Of a stretch of 48,493 bases of DNA, positions 8,227-17,168 are shown piece by piece. Source of the stretch: Desmonostoc muscorum FACHB-395 (GTDB lineage: Bacteria > Cyanobacteriota > Cyanobacteriia > Cyanobacteriales > Nostocaceae); the NCBI RefSeq assembly GCF_014698035.1, contig NZ_JACJSF010000061.1, positions 1-48,493 of the forward strand. The letters run 5' to 3'. The position numbers were made by a program, and so were the translations under genes. Position 1 is the stretch's first letter. The number at the start of each line of letters is the position of its first letter. The notes below the pieces were generated by a model. That model did no database searches, was not told where the DNA came from, and saw only the letters and a program-made list of their open reading frames with translations.

Positions 8227-9561
8227 ATGACTCAAGTAGATATTCTCATCCTATCAAATGGCCCTGGTGAGGTAACAACCTGGGTGCGCCCAGTAGTAAG
8301 GGCATTGCGGCAAAAATTCGGCGATGACCGAAATCAAGTGAGGATCAGTGTAATCTTATCACCTTGCTCAAATGCTAGTGGTAAAGAAGCTGCGATCGCA
8401 CTTTCTTATCCAGAAGTAGATAGAGTACAGGCCGCAGAGCATTTTTGGCAATTTTTGCTCTGGGGTAAAACTTTTGATAATTGGGACTGGAGAAGTCGCG
8501 GTGTAGTTGTTTTTCTCGGTGGCGATCAAATTTTCCCTGTAGTTATAGGTAAAAAGCTCGGATATCGCACAGTAGTTTACGCCGAATGGTCAGCCAGGTG
8601 GCATAACTGGATTGATCGTTTTGGCGTGATGAAACCTGAAGTTGCGGCCCGCGTCCCCCAAAAATATGCTCACAAATTTACCGTTGTAGGTGATTTGATG
8701 GTAGAAGCTAGTAGTCATTCGTCATTAGTCATTAGTCATTTGTCCTTAGCAAACGACAAAGGACAAATGACTAATGACATAGACGCGTCAGCGACTTCCC
8801 ACAGCGTAGGACAAAAGACTGAATTGATTGGTCTACTCCCTGGATCAAAAGCAGCAAAATTAGCCCAAGGAGTACCATTAATTTTAAGTATTGCCGAATA
8901 TGTTCACGCGAAAAGACCGCAAACTAAATTTGTAGTTCCTGTAGCCCCAACTTTGGATTTACAAACTTTAGCTAGTTTTGCCGATCCTCAAAGGAACTCT
9001 ATTGCTGAAATCTTTGGCTTTGGTGGTGCTTCCTTAATTGTCCCAGAGGACAATAGAGGCAAACCATTGCTCAAAACAGCAACGGGCGTAACTGTGGAAC
9101 TGTGGCAAGAAAACCCCGCATATCAGTTATTATCCCAGTGCTGCATCTGCTTGACTACAGTGGGAGCAAACACTGCCGAACTCGGTGCTTTAGCAGTGCC
9201 AATGATTGTTTTGCTGCCAACCCAGCAACTTGATGCTATGCGTGCTTGGGATGGTTTACCTGGGTTGTTAGCAAATCTGCCAGGAGTAGGTACACCCTTT
9301 GCTAACGTAATCAATTGGTTATTCCTAAGATTCGTAAGACGCAAAGGTTTATTAGCATGGCCAAATATCTGGGCACAGGAAGAGATAGTACCAGAACTTA
9401 TGGGTAAAATTCAACCGGCAGAAATTGGGGAAATGCTTCTAGACTTATTAGCCCATCCAGAAAAGTTGGATGATATCCGCGCTAAACTCCGTAATATTCG
9501 TGGCGAAAGCGGTGCAGCCCTGAAGATAGCGCAGATTATTTGCGAGGAAATTGAGAAGTAG
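8227..9561 (+). CDS. Lipid-A-disaccharide synthase-related GT-B protein, with an in-frame repeat insertion
   Basis: The start DILILSNGPGEVTTWVRPVV and the later GLLPGSKAAK, CLTTVGANTAELGALAVPMIVLLP and LPGLLANLPG segments place it in the cyanobacterial family related to LpxB, with a GT-B glycosyltransferase fold. The true substrate in cyanobacteria is not established, so lipid A should not be assumed. Around residues 160-195 the sequence becomes Ser/His/Asp-rich and low in conservation (ASSHSSLVISHLSLANDKGQ). At DNA level this is a 20-bp perfect inverted repeat plus a further repeat, inserted without breaking the frame. Both halves of the fold continue around it. The protein may tolerate the loop, but activity is uncertain. 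Confidence 0.82.
   Translation: MTQVDILILSNGPGEVTTWVRPVVRALRQKFGDDRNQVRISVILSPCSNASGKEAAIALSYPEVDRVQAAEHFWQFLLWGKTFDNWDWRSRGVVVFLGGDQIFPVVIGKKLGYRTVVYAEWSARWHNWIDRFGVMKPEVAARVPQKYAHKFTVVGDLMVEASSHSSLVISHLSLANDKGQMTNDIDASATSHSVGQKTELIGLLPGSKAAKLAQGVPLILSIAEYVHAKRPQTKFVVPVAPTLDLQTLASFADPQRNSIAEIFGFGGASLIVPEDNRGKPLLKTATGVTVELWQENPAYQLLSQCCICLTTVGANTAELGALAVPMIVLLPTQQLDAMRAWDGLPGLLANLPGVGTPFANVINWLFLRFVRRKGLLAWPNIWAQEEIVPELMGKIQPAEIGEMLLDLLAHPEKLDDIRAKLRNIRGESGAALKIAQIICEEIEK
8728..8778. repeat. Perfect 20-bp inverted repeat inside the LpxB-like gene
   Basis: GTCATTAGTCATTTGTCCTT at 8728-8747 is exactly complementary to 8759-8778, with an 11-base loop. CATTAGT heptamers extend the left side, and a second repeat-like block follows to about 8815. 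The combination looks like a mobile palindromic repeat that landed in coding sequence and kept the frame. Confidence 0.85.
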
Positions 9562-9602
9562 GAGGAGAAGTTGCAGTCAGTTTTTCCTGTTCGTCTCTCT
9601 AC

Positions 9603-9989
9603 TTAATCGGAAGATTCTCCATCCCTGCGCCCAAGTTCATAAATGCCGGCACCCATACAAGCTAATATTCCTGTACTAATTCCCCAACTCTCACCTAAAC
9701 TAATTTCCAAACCCCAGTTACATAAAGCACCAACTACCAGAAAAGGCGTGATGCTAAATAATGAGGCGTAGAAAGCATTTTGGGCTTCTCTGCCTTTGCG
9801 AGTCTTTTCAAACTCTGTTTGGCTAGTATAAAGCGATCGCTCGGCAAAGTTAAACCAGCGATTGAGTTGTTCGATTACCCATTGGTTGACAGGGGAAAAA
9901 CCTAGATATAGCGCCAATGACCACAAACTCGCTCCTGCGATCGCGATCGTGTCTAACTCAAAGGAAAAAGGCAAAATTTCAGTCAGCAT
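9603..9989 (-). CDS. Conserved small membrane protein, function unknown
   Basis: I do not recognise a functional family. The 128-residue protein has a hydrophobic N-terminal segment (IAIAGASLWSLALYLGF, about residues 16-32), a central charged amphipathic stretch with FNFAERSLYTSQTEFEKTRKGR, and two further hydrophobic segments (ITPFLVVGALCNWGLEI and GISTGILACMGAGIYEL). This predicts three membrane passes with a soluble loop of about 45 residues. It is convergent with the LpxB-like gene, 41 bases away, and probably has its own promoter just left of the toxin gene. Codon use matches its neighbours. Confidence 0.7.
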   Translation of the reverse strand: MLTEILPFSFELDTIAIAGASLWSLALYLGFSPVNQWVIEQLNRWFNFAERSLYTSQTEFEKTRKGREAQNAFYASLFSITPFLVVGALCNWGLEISLGESWGISTGILACMGAGIYELGRRDGESSD

Positions 9990-10111
9990 TGCTTATGGGA
10001 GTCCTGCAAAGGGTCAACTTTAGCTTTTAGTAGATGCTAAAAAAACCTCTTGTGCAATTTTAAGCATAAAGGTCAACAAGATTTCAACTAGTTGACAACT
10101 CTCTTCCTCTT

Positions 10112-10570
10112 TTAATCCTCCGTTACCTCACAATCTGTCAACAACTCATCTAAACTGTCTGGAAATGTCCCTCGTTCAACCATCTTAGTAAACACTTGGT
10201 AGCAATCATTTTTCGCTCCCTGTTTACGTGGAAATCCTAACCACAAAATTACAATCACTTTCAACTCTTCCGTATCAAACGCCCTAAAAAATAACCGATA
10301 CCGCTCCGGTAGACCCATCTTTTTCACGCGTCCATAGCGTTTCAATGCCCCCGTCAACGCAAAATGACTTGCAAGCGGGTCAGCAGGGATCTTACTTTCA
10401 ATTGCAACAGTAATCGCTGCAAATAACTTTATCGTTGTATGGGTTTTATATTCAGCCTCTGGTAATTGCTCCCGTAAACGGGAAACGCGCTCAAACAATT
10501 CTTTATATTGAGTAGCAAATAGTTGTGGATGAAAGTAAACTCCCCACCCATTACTGGCAAAATTAGCCAT
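10112..10570 (-). CDS. YhaV-family toxin of a type II toxin-antitoxin pair
   Basis: The 152-residue protein matches the RelE-fold ribonuclease toxin YhaV at its landmarks: NGWGVYFHPQLF near residues 7-18, LPERYRLFFRAF in the middle, and YQVFTKMVERGTFP near the end. YhaV toxins cut mRNA in a translation-linked way. Its ATG overlaps the end of the upstream antitoxin frame by 8 bases, the expected translational coupling for such a module. All landmarks are present, so the toxin is probably functional. The pair lies on the minus strand next to mutS without IS ends that I could see. Confidence 0.85.
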   Translation of the reverse strand: MANFASNGWGVYFHPQLFATQYKELFERVSRLREQLPEAEYKTHTTIKLFAAITVAIESKIPADPLASHFALTGALKRYGRVKKMGLPERYRLFFRAFDTEELKVIVILWLGFPRKQGAKNDCYQVFTKMVERGTFPDSLDELLTDCEVTED

Positions 10571-10898
10571 CTTCTAATAACTCATCGTCTAATTCCACAC
10601 CTGCAATTAGTTCGTGGGCAACCTCAGACATTTCAGTTGTATAAGGTTGCAGCGTGTTATTTTTAAGCGTTTCCGTCATAGCAAAATCGAGAAACAGCCG
10701 CATCATTACTGAATCTTCTGCATCTTCATCATCACCAGGTTGAGCTACAATCCGCAAAATTGCAGTATCCGGCGACAATACCTCTATCCAACCATCTGCA
10801 TTGGCAAACTGAGGATGCTCCAGATAAAACTCAACAGGTAGCCTAAACCCTGCACTGTTACCAATTTTGGTACTACGAATGTTGTAAGAGTTGCTCAT
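10563..10898 (-). CDS. PrlF-like (AbrB-fold) antitoxin
   Basis: The N-terminus (STKIGNSAGFRLPVEF) has the swapped-hairpin AbrB style of DNA-binding antitoxins. The C-terminal part (MMRLFLDFAMTETLKNNTLQ, then HELIAGVELDDELLED) aligns well with the PrlF partner of YhaV. I place the start at the ATG at 10898, giving 111 residues; the frame stays open to a TTG two codons earlier. It precedes and overlaps the toxin gene by 8 bases. Such antitoxins usually repress their own promoter, which would lie in the 89-base gap before mutS's 3' end. Confidence 0.82.
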   Translation of the reverse strand: MSNSYNIRSTKIGNSAGFRLPVEFYLEHPQFANADGWIEVLSPDTAILRIVAQPGDDEDAEDSVMMRLFLDFAMTETLKNNTLQPYTTEMSEVAHELIAGVELDDELLEDG

Positions 10899-10987
10899 CT
10901 TCAAGCGTATCTACATGATGTACTTACATTATCGTCATTTATCATGCAATGCCGTCAGTCGAATTGTTAAGGCAATGCAGTAAGATA

Positions 10988-13600
10988 TCAATCCAGATTT
11001 TGCAGCCCCATCGCAATCTTACTATGTTTCTCAATTTGCCCCATCACTTGTTTGGCTCGTTGAATCACCACTGCTGGTAAACCCGCTAATCTTCCCGCTT
11101 CAATACCGTAAGACTTATCTGCGCCTCCTGGTTGGACTTGGTGTAAAAAGATAATTTGGTCGGGTAATTCTTTTACCGTCACTTGATAATTAGCCACATT
11201 CGGTACGATGCTAGCGAGTTCATTCAATTCATGGTAATGAGTCGCAAAAATCGTTCGCGCCCGAATATCCACTGCGATATATTCCGCCACGGCCCAAGCG
11301 ATAGAAAGACCATCAAATGTTGCTGTTCCCCGGCCAATTTCATCTAATAATACCAGCGACCTAGATGTGGCATGGTTGAGAATATTCGCCGTTTCATTCA
11401 TTTCCACCATGAACGTAGATTGACCAGTTGCTAAATCATCTACTGCCCCTACACGGGTGAAAATGCGATCGCATATTCCCAATTTGGCCAATCTAGCTGG
11501 TACAAAACTACCAATCTGTGCCATTAACTGAATCAATCCCACCTGACGCAAATAACAACTTTTGCCGCTAGCGTTTGGCCCGGTGAGAATAATTAAGTCA
11601 GGAGAAAGAGAGGAAATCTTCTCCTTCTCCTCTGCGTCCTCTGCGCCTCTGCGGTTCGTTTCCTCTCTACCCAATTGCGTCGAATTCGGCACAAAGAAAC
11701 CCGCAGGTAAAGACTGTTCCACCACCGGATGACGACCATCAACAATGTTTATCTCCCTTCCTGACAACATTTCTGGACGACAGTAACCTTGATGCACTGC
11801 CAACTCAGCCAAACCACATAATACATCTGCCGCCGCCACTGCACGAGACAGATTGCGAATTACTTCCGCCTCTTGTGCTACCTCTTCCCGTAACGCCGTA
11901 AAAATCTCATATTCCAACTGATTTAAATCATCCCGCGCCGAGAGAATCCGGGCTTCTCGTTCTTTCAAATCTGGGGTGATGTAACGTTCCTCATTGGTCA
12001 AGGTTTGCTTGCGGATGTAATTAGCAGGTACTTGGTCAGCTTTGGTACGGGAAATACTGATGTAATAACCAAAAGTTTTATTAAATCCTACCTTCAATGT
12101 CGAAATTCCCGTCTTAGCCCTCTCCTCAACTTCTAAGTTAGCAATCCATTGCTGGTCTGCTTCTACAGTCGCTTTTCTTTCATCCAAAAGAGGATTGACG
12201 CTAGGGCGAATTAATCCGCCTTCTTTAATTAATATGGGTGGCGACTCCACAAGGTGCGCGTGTAACTTTTGTGCTAATTCTTCCAACACACTTGGGACTT
12301 TCTGCAAAGCTTTGAGGAATGGAGAGTGTGCTTCAGTTACTAAATGAGATAATTCTGGTAAACGTGAGAGAGAATCTGCCAAAGCGACTAAATCTCTAGC
12401 ATTGGCTGTACCAGAACCAGCCCTTCCGGTGAGGCGTTCTAGGTCATAAATTTGGCGTAATAACTGCCGCAAATCTTGACGCAAAGGTGTATTTTCCATC
12501 AATTCTTGGATGGTCTCTTGCCGCGCCCGAATGCCTTTAATATCGAGTAGTGGTTGCAATAACCACCGCCGTAAAGCCCGCCCACCCATCGCTGTACTAG
12601 TTCTATCCAATGACCAGAGTAGGGAACCGTGAAAAGTGCCATCCCGGACGGTTTGGGTAATTTCCAGGTTACGGCGGGTTTGACTATCAACAATTAGGTA
12701 GTCGGTGACAGTGTAGGTACGGAGTCTCTGAAGGGGAACTGGATTTTCCTTTTGGGTATCTTCCAGGTATTCTAAAAGGCCGCCAGCTGCACGAACAGCA
12801 AGGGGAAGATGATCGCAACCGAGTCCTTCGAGCGATCGCACCTTAAATTTCTGCAATAATCTAGGTCTAGCTTCGCCTTGAGAAAATGGAACTTGCGATC
12901 GTAAACTATAGCAAAATGATGGTGGCAAACACTCCGGTAGATGAGGCGAAGTTTCTCCCGGACGTAGCAAGCTACCCAAATCAGGCGCATTTGTTGGAAC
13001 TAGCACCTCTGAAGGTTGCAAGCGCATTAATTCCTGTGTCAAATGTTCTAAATCACTACCTTGAGTTGTCAGAAATTCCCCTGTGGAGATGTCTGCATAA
13101 GCTAAACCCCAATGATTTGCGGCAATTACCACTGCTGCAAGGTAATTATTGCGACTGGATTTCAGCATTCCTTCTTCCAGCAAAGTGCCAGGGGTAAGAA
13201 TGCGTGTTACTTCCCGCCGTACCAATCTACCAGCAGCTTCTGAAGCATCTTCTACTTGGTCGCAAATTACGACTGCATAACCCTTTTCTACTAGCAGCGT
13301 CGCGTAGCGTTCCCAAGCGTGATGCGGAACACCAGACATCGCCACTCTTCCTTGTTCACCAGCTTGTTTGCTAGTGAGAACTAATTCCAATTCTTGCGCT
13401 AGTTTTACAGCATCTTGGAAATAGCATTCAAAGAAATCTCCTACCCGATACAACAATACCGCGTGAGGATATTTATCCTTCGTCTCGACATAATGCAAGT
13501 ACATTTGACTTAGCTTACTGCGATCCACCTGTAGATGGTCAGAAATAAAAGTACTTGCGTCGGGTTTGGTAGATGGAGTTTCAGAGTGAGAGGCGGTCAT
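10988..13600 (-). CDS. mutS: DNA mismatch repair protein MutS
   Basis: MutS recognises mismatches and recruits MutL. The N-terminal mismatch-binding segment is YRVGDFFECYF (Phe-x-Glu motif kept), followed by connector, lever and clamp regions. The ATPase has Walker A LTGPNASGKSCYLRQ near 11.57 kb, the DEIGRGTATFDG Walker B region, and FATHYHEL. The start is best at the ATG at 13600 (870 residues); the frame remains open to a GTG at 13621. Just before Walker A the protein carries a foreign-looking REETNRRGAEDAEEKEK stretch, which is an in-frame palindromic DNA repeat. The catalytic core is otherwise intact. Confidence 0.96.
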   Translation of the reverse strand: MTASHSETPSTKPDASTFISDHLQVDRSKLSQMYLHYVETKDKYPHAVLLYRVGDFFECYFQDAVKLAQELELVLTSKQAGEQGRVAMSGVPHHAWERYATLLVEKGYAVVICDQVEDASEAAGRLVRREVTRILTPGTLLEEGMLKSSRNNYLAAVVIAANHWGLAYADISTGEFLTTQGSDLEHLTQELMRLQPSEVLVPTNAPDLGSLLRPGETSPHLPECLPPSFCYSLRSQVPFSQGEARPRLLQKFKVRSLEGLGCDHLPLAVRAAGGLLEYLEDTQKENPVPLQRLRTYTVTDYLIVDSQTRRNLEITQTVRDGTFHGSLLWSLDRTSTAMGGRALRRWLLQPLLDIKGIRARQETIQELMENTPLRQDLRQLLRQIYDLERLTGRAGSGTANARDLVALADSLSRLPELSHLVTEAHSPFLKALQKVPSVLEELAQKLHAHLVESPPILIKEGGLIRPSVNPLLDERKATVEADQQWIANLEVEERAKTGISTLKVGFNKTFGYYISISRTKADQVPANYIRKQTLTNEERYITPDLKEREARILSARDDLNQLEYEIFTALREEVAQEAEVIRNLSRAVAAADVLCGLAELAVHQGYCRPEMLSGREINIVDGRHPVVEQSLPAGFFVPNSTQLGREETNRRGAEDAEEKEKISSLSPDLIILTGPNASGKSCYLRQVGLIQLMAQIGSFVPARLAKLGICDRIFTRVGAVDDLATGQSTFMVEMNETANILNHATSRSLVLLDEIGRGTATFDGLSIAWAVAEYIAVDIRARTIFATHYHELNELASIVPNVANYQVTVKELPDQIIFLHQVQPGGADKSYGIEAGRLAGLPAVVIQRAKQVMGQIEKHSKIAMGLQNLD
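11607..11668. repeat. Palindrome-bounded repeat inserted in mutS
   Basis: AGAGAGGAAA at 11607-11616 and TTTCCTCTCT at 11659-11668 bound a block with CCTCTGCGTCCTCTGCGCC-type sequence. The same CCTCTGCGG / CCGCAGAGG motif recurs in intergenic repeats at 24.77, 27.44 and 36.47 kb. Here it is translated as an Arg/Glu/Ala-rich linker before the ATPase Walker A. Confidence 0.85.
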
Positions 13601-13705
13601 AGATGCTATCGAGTTACGCACGGAAATTCCACAATATCCGATGATAACGTGATGTGAAAGTTGAATGGCGATCGCTCAAGGATATTTTACCAAGAAGGGG
13701 AAAAC

Positions 13706-13812
13706 AAGGGTGTGGGAGGTGTGGGAGGTGCGGGAGGTGTGGGAGGATGGGGAAGAAAGAAGTCTTACCCCCCACACTCCCCTCTCTCCCCACACTCCCC
13801 ACACTCCTCTTC
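13706..13812. repeat. Left arm of an inverted minisatellite pair
   Basis: GTGGGAGGT-type units are followed by AAGAAGTCTTACCCCCC and then ACACTCCCC-type units. The same string of units in reverse complement is found at 15431-15526, with a few substitutions and small indels. The arm begins about 105 bases past the mutS start and ends 8 bases before the metallophosphoesterase stop codon. Confidence 0.85.
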
Positions 13813-13819
13813 TTCGACT

Positions 13820-15370
13820 TTAGATGATCAGTGGCTCAAGTTCCCGATTATGCCATTGTCGCTGATGCCATTCGGCAACCAAAGGACGGACAATAAACTT
13901 AGGCTGTCCATCGCCTTTAACGTCAATGCGTAAACCTGAATAAGGTCGTCGCTTCTGAGAACCTTGACCGTTGCGACCAATAAAGAGATGCGATCGCGCC
14001 ACTAATCTATTTTCCTCCATTAAATCTGCTCCCTCAATCCTTTGGCGGCGCAAACTAAACCCGCTACCACCACAAACAAGCCAGTGGATACCAGAATCAG
14101 CGTGTCCTGTATCCATTGTCTCCAGATGTTCTAAGCAGTGGGCGTGACCGTTTAATACCAAATCAACCAAAGGACGACCCTGATTTAGAGAACCTATTTC
14201 TTTCGCTACTGCATTCAGCACCCCACGGAAGCGATCGCGAATGATCAAAGTTTGTGCTTGTTGCCACTTTGTCGCCTCAGTTACATAAGGAGGATGATGG
14301 AAATAAATCACTCTTCCCCGAACTTCTGAATTATTCCAAGATTCAATTAATCTCTTTTTGAGCCAGTCTAGTTGTTCAATATCAGTCTGAATTGTTTTAT
14401 TAGCAGCTAGTTGTTTCTCGATATCAACAATAATTTCTTCAATTTGTGACAGTTTGGCGTGGTAATCGTCCAATTGATCGGCTTCAATGGGGTTTTCAGG
14501 ACGAAGCTTGGCCGAGGTTTCAATAATGTACTGCTTTTCTTGTTCTAAATCTTCATGGCGCTTTTCTAAGATTTTGCGATCGGCATCACCTTTTTTTGTT
14601 TTAGGCAACGGTGGTGGATCGTTAAATGTATTAGAATCCAAGGCAAAGAAATCAATTCCGCCATAGCGAAAAGTGTAGTAACGATTGGGAAGCCGGGTAA
14701 AATGCCCAGGTTCATACTTAAGACAAAGACCTGTATCTGTCTTACCTGTGTAGTGCTGATCTAAATGGCTGCTTAACTCTCCTGGAAGCTGCAACGCCTT
14801 CAGATAGTCTATAAATGCGTGTGCGTAGGCTTGACCGGTTCCTGAGCCATGCAAACCCACATCTAGGTCTAAGCGCGATCGCAACAGACGACGAAGGGGT
14901 AATGTTGTGAGAGAGGCCAAGCTCAATAAAATGGGCAAGTTATAATAATCGTGATTTCCCGGTACTGGTAAAATGGGCAGCTTAAAAATCATCTGGTCAT
15001 AAGCAATCCGCTTCGGATGCTCTCCGCCCAAGATAAACTCTCGGTAAGGCTCGATGAAGTTTTGCTGGTAGTATTCACTCGAACCCACTAAATAAATCAC
15101 ATCCCCGGTATGCAGCATAAAACGGGATTCGTTGTGATGGGGCAACATCAGTTCAGCTATCTGTCGTTGGGGATTGTGTCCCCGATGCTTACCAGAACCA
15201 CTATCACCCACAACTAAAAATGAGAACTCAGGATTATCTTCTTGACCATCCTCCAACACCAGGCGAGTTTGGTCGATGTTCCGTTCCACAATTAACGGAT
15301 CTTGCCACCTTACTCGCTGATTCATTTTACGAATTTTGTTAGCGATCGCTGGATCTGATACAAGTTTCAA
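13820..15370 (-). CDS. Calcineurin-like metallophosphoesterase
   Basis: All dimetal phosphoesterase motifs are present in order: FLVVGDSGSGKHRGH (motif I), TGDVIYLVG (II), PVPGNHDYYN (III), IYFHHPPYV (IV) and LNGHAHCLEH (V). Between III and IV is a long insert containing a Lys/Glu-rich coiled-coil-like stretch (around 14.4-14.6 kb). The substrate cannot be predicted. The start is uncertain. The frame is open to 15565, but that extension is encoded by a G-rich minisatellite and gives PHTPHTP-type low-complexity protein. I chose the TTG at 15370 because LKLVSDPAIANKIRK already looks like folded protein; the first ATG is at 15325. Inverted repeat arms flank the gene on both sides. Confidence 0.85.
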   Translation of the reverse strand: MKLVSDPAIANKIRKMNQRVRWQDPLIVERNIDQTRLVLEDGQEDNPEFSFLVVGDSGSGKHRGHNPQRQIAELMLPHHNESRFMLHTGDVIYLVGSSEYYQQNFIEPYREFILGGEHPKRIAYDQMIFKLPILPVPGNHDYYNLPILLSLASLTTLPLRRLLRSRLDLDVGLHGSGTGQAYAHAFIDYLKALQLPGELSSHLDQHYTGKTDTGLCLKYEPGHFTRLPNRYYTFRYGGIDFFALDSNTFNDPPPLPKTKKGDADRKILEKRHEDLEQEKQYIIETSAKLRPENPIEADQLDDYHAKLSQIEEIIVDIEKQLAANKTIQTDIEQLDWLKKRLIESWNNSEVRGRVIYFHHPPYVTEATKWQQAQTLIIRDRFRGVLNAVAKEIGSLNQGRPLVDLVLNGHAHCLEHLETMDTGHADSGIHWLVCGGSGFSLRRQRIEGADLMEENRLVARSHLFIGRNGQGSQKRRPYSGLRIDVKGDGQPKFIVRPLVAEWHQRQWHNRELEPLII

Positions 15371-15430
15371 TGCAACATACTCCTGAATCTTGAATTGCAG
15401 GGAGAAGGGGGCAGGGGTCAGGGAGCGAGG

Positions 15431-15526
15431 GAGAAGAGGAGTGTGGGGAGTGTGGGGAGTGTGGGGGGTAAGACTTCTTTCCCATCCTCCCACACTTCCC
15501 ACACCTCCCACACTTCCCACACCCCT
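15431..15526. repeat. Right arm of the inverted minisatellite pair
   Basis: This block is the near reverse complement of 13706-13812: GAGTGTGGG units, then GGGGGGTAAGACTTCTTTCC, then CTCCCACAC units. It covers the 5' flank of the metallophosphoesterase and has extended its frame upstream. The promoter of that gene must lie in or beyond the repeat. Confidence 0.85.
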
Positions 15527-15577
15527 TGGATTTCTCACAAGTGAGAAATCCAGGCTAATGCCCAATGCCCCATGCCC

Positions 15578-16549
15578 TTACTCTTCTACCGTATCTTTCA
15601 TCTCAATAGTCAAGTTAGGGAGTCCTTCTAGTTTTTCGGTAGGCTCAACTTCTTCTACTAATGGCACAAAAATCTTCAATCCACCTGGTATGCACTTAAT
15701 TTCTACTGGTGTTGTGCCGACTATTTCACCATCTAGAACAACCTTTTGTGGTGGCTCAGTTGTAATTTTAAATTGCTTGGCTCGCAGAAAGCCAATATCA
15801 TCGCGTTCTACGGCGTTACCTGTAGAAGCCGTTTGGAATAGATGGAATGTAGCAGCGATCGCTCCTGCTTTGTTGGCTGGAGCTACAATCGTTAAATCTA
15901 GTAAGCCATCATCATAAACTAAACCTGCTGGCCCCTGAGCTAAGACTGAAGTGGGAGGCGCGGCATTTGCGACTGTGACTGCACAGGCACTAGTTTTAAT
16001 AATCCTGTCTTCTGTTTCAATTTCAACATCAAATTTATGTAAGTTTCTCAGTTGCTGAATTCCAGCGAAAACGTAGGCCATCATTCCAAAGCGATTTTTG
16101 GCATCTCGGTCTGCCAATTCTACAGTTTCAGCTTCAAAGCCAATACCTGCCAAGAGTACCATTGGGCGATCGTTGCAATAGGCTACGTCTACATGACGGG
16201 TTCCTCCCTGCAAAATTGTTTCACACGCACCTGCGATCGTGTCAGGAATTCCCAAAGCTGTGGCAAAAGCGTTTGCTGTTCCTCTGGAAATGATGCCAAA
16301 TGAAATATCAGTACCCACTAAAGCCGCTGCCGCTGCTGAGAGAGTCCCATCTCCCCCCGAAGCAATGATTGTATCCACCCCTCGCTCTACGGCTGCATAA
16401 GCTAGTTGATCTGCATCAATTTCTTGAGTTGTGAGATGAATATCTAGATCAATATCTGGCTCTAATATTGCTCGAATTTCTGCCAGTTCTATATCTGGGT
16501 CTCCCTGACCCGCAACTGGATTAAAAATAAGACAGGCGGAACGATTCAT
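15578..16549 (-). CDS. Diacylglycerol-kinase-type lipid kinase (YegS/BmrU family)
   Basis: The protein opens with LIFNPVAGQGDPD and has the nucleotide-binding motif IIASGGDGTLSAAAAAL at about residues 60-76, then ISRGTANAFATALGIP. These are the DAGK catalytic-domain hallmarks. The second domain (VVLDGEIVGTTPVEIKCIPGGL) is the beta-sandwich of this family. It phosphorylates a lipid such as diacylglycerol or a sphingoid base; the exact substrate is not determinable. At 323 residues it is full length with an ATG start. It lies on the same strand as, and just upstream of, the metallophosphoesterase, separated by the right minisatellite arm. Confidence 0.9.
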   Translation of the reverse strand: MNRSACLIFNPVAGQGDPDIELAEIRAILEPDIDLDIHLTTQEIDADQLAYAAVERGVDTIIASGGDGTLSAAAAALVGTDISFGIISRGTANAFATALGIPDTIAGACETILQGGTRHVDVAYCNDRPMVLLAGIGFEAETVELADRDAKNRFGMMAYVFAGIQQLRNLHKFDVEIETEDRIIKTSACAVTVANAAPPTSVLAQGPAGLVYDDGLLDLTIVAPANKAGAIAATFHLFQTASTGNAVERDDIGFLRAKQFKITTEPPQKVVLDGEIVGTTPVEIKCIPGGLKIFVPLVEEVEPTEKLEGLPNLTIEMKDTVEE

Positions 16550-16745
16550 AAAATATAAAAGCTAAACTTTATTTAGATCACTAAAATACCAAATTCTTTC
16601 TAGCATTCTTGTGAAATTTTGCCTTCCTTCTGACGGCTGGTTTATCTTTTGTAACAAGTTTATAAGTCTTCGGCGTTGAAACATATCAATACTGCACATT
16701 TTGGTATCTTTTGTCTATACTTGCCTAAACAATAAAATTTTTGTC

Positions 16746-17168
16746 ATGCGTCAATTATTACTAGTTTTGGCAAGTATGCTAACTCTTAGCAGTTTAGATA
16801 CCCCTTCGATGACAATGGCAGGCACAACGCCTGATTTACCCCAGATTCGCCTAGCTCAAAAATTTAACTGCAATAATCCTCAAACTCAAGCAGCAATTAA
16901 TGAATGCGCGAAGTTATCTTATCAGAATGCAGATAAAAGACTGAACCGAGCTTATCAACAATTGCTACCTACCTTAGAAAAATCTAGGAAGCAGAAATTG
17001 ATTGCTGCACAACTTGCATGGGTAAAGTTTCGAGATACCAATTGTGAGTTTGAAAGAAGTAAATATGAGGGAGGGAGTATTGCTCCTAGCATTTATGCTG
17101 GGTGTCTAGAAAATCTCACAAAACTGCGTACCCAAGAATTACAAGAATATCTTAAATCTGACCCTTAA
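16746..17168 (+). CDS. Secreted LprI-like (DUF1311) protein
   Basis: A signal peptide (MRQLLLVLASMLTLSSL) leads a small domain with the LprI/DUF1311 pattern: FNCNNPQTQAAINECA, then LNRAYQQLL, then QLAWVKFRDTNCEFE and YAGCLENLTKLRTQEL. The four cysteines fit two disulfides in a periplasmic protein. Members in other bacteria inhibit lysozyme, but that is not established for cyanobacteria. I choose the ATG at 16746 (140 residues) because it opens directly into the signal peptide; an earlier ATG at 16701 would bury it. The gene stands alone, divergent from the lipid kinase. Confidence 0.85.
   Translation: MRQLLLVLASMLTLSSLDTPSMTMAGTTPDLPQIRLAQKFNCNNPQTQAAINECAKLSYQNADKRLNRAYQQLLPTLEKSRKQKLIAAQLAWVKFRDTNCEFERSKYEGGSIAPSIYAGCLENLTKLRTQELQEYLKSDP

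Noticed and set aside
13661..13933. Plus-strand ORF rich in GVGGAGG and PHSP runs
   Set aside because: It is the translation of the G-rich minisatellite and of antisense metallophosphoesterase sequence, not a gene.
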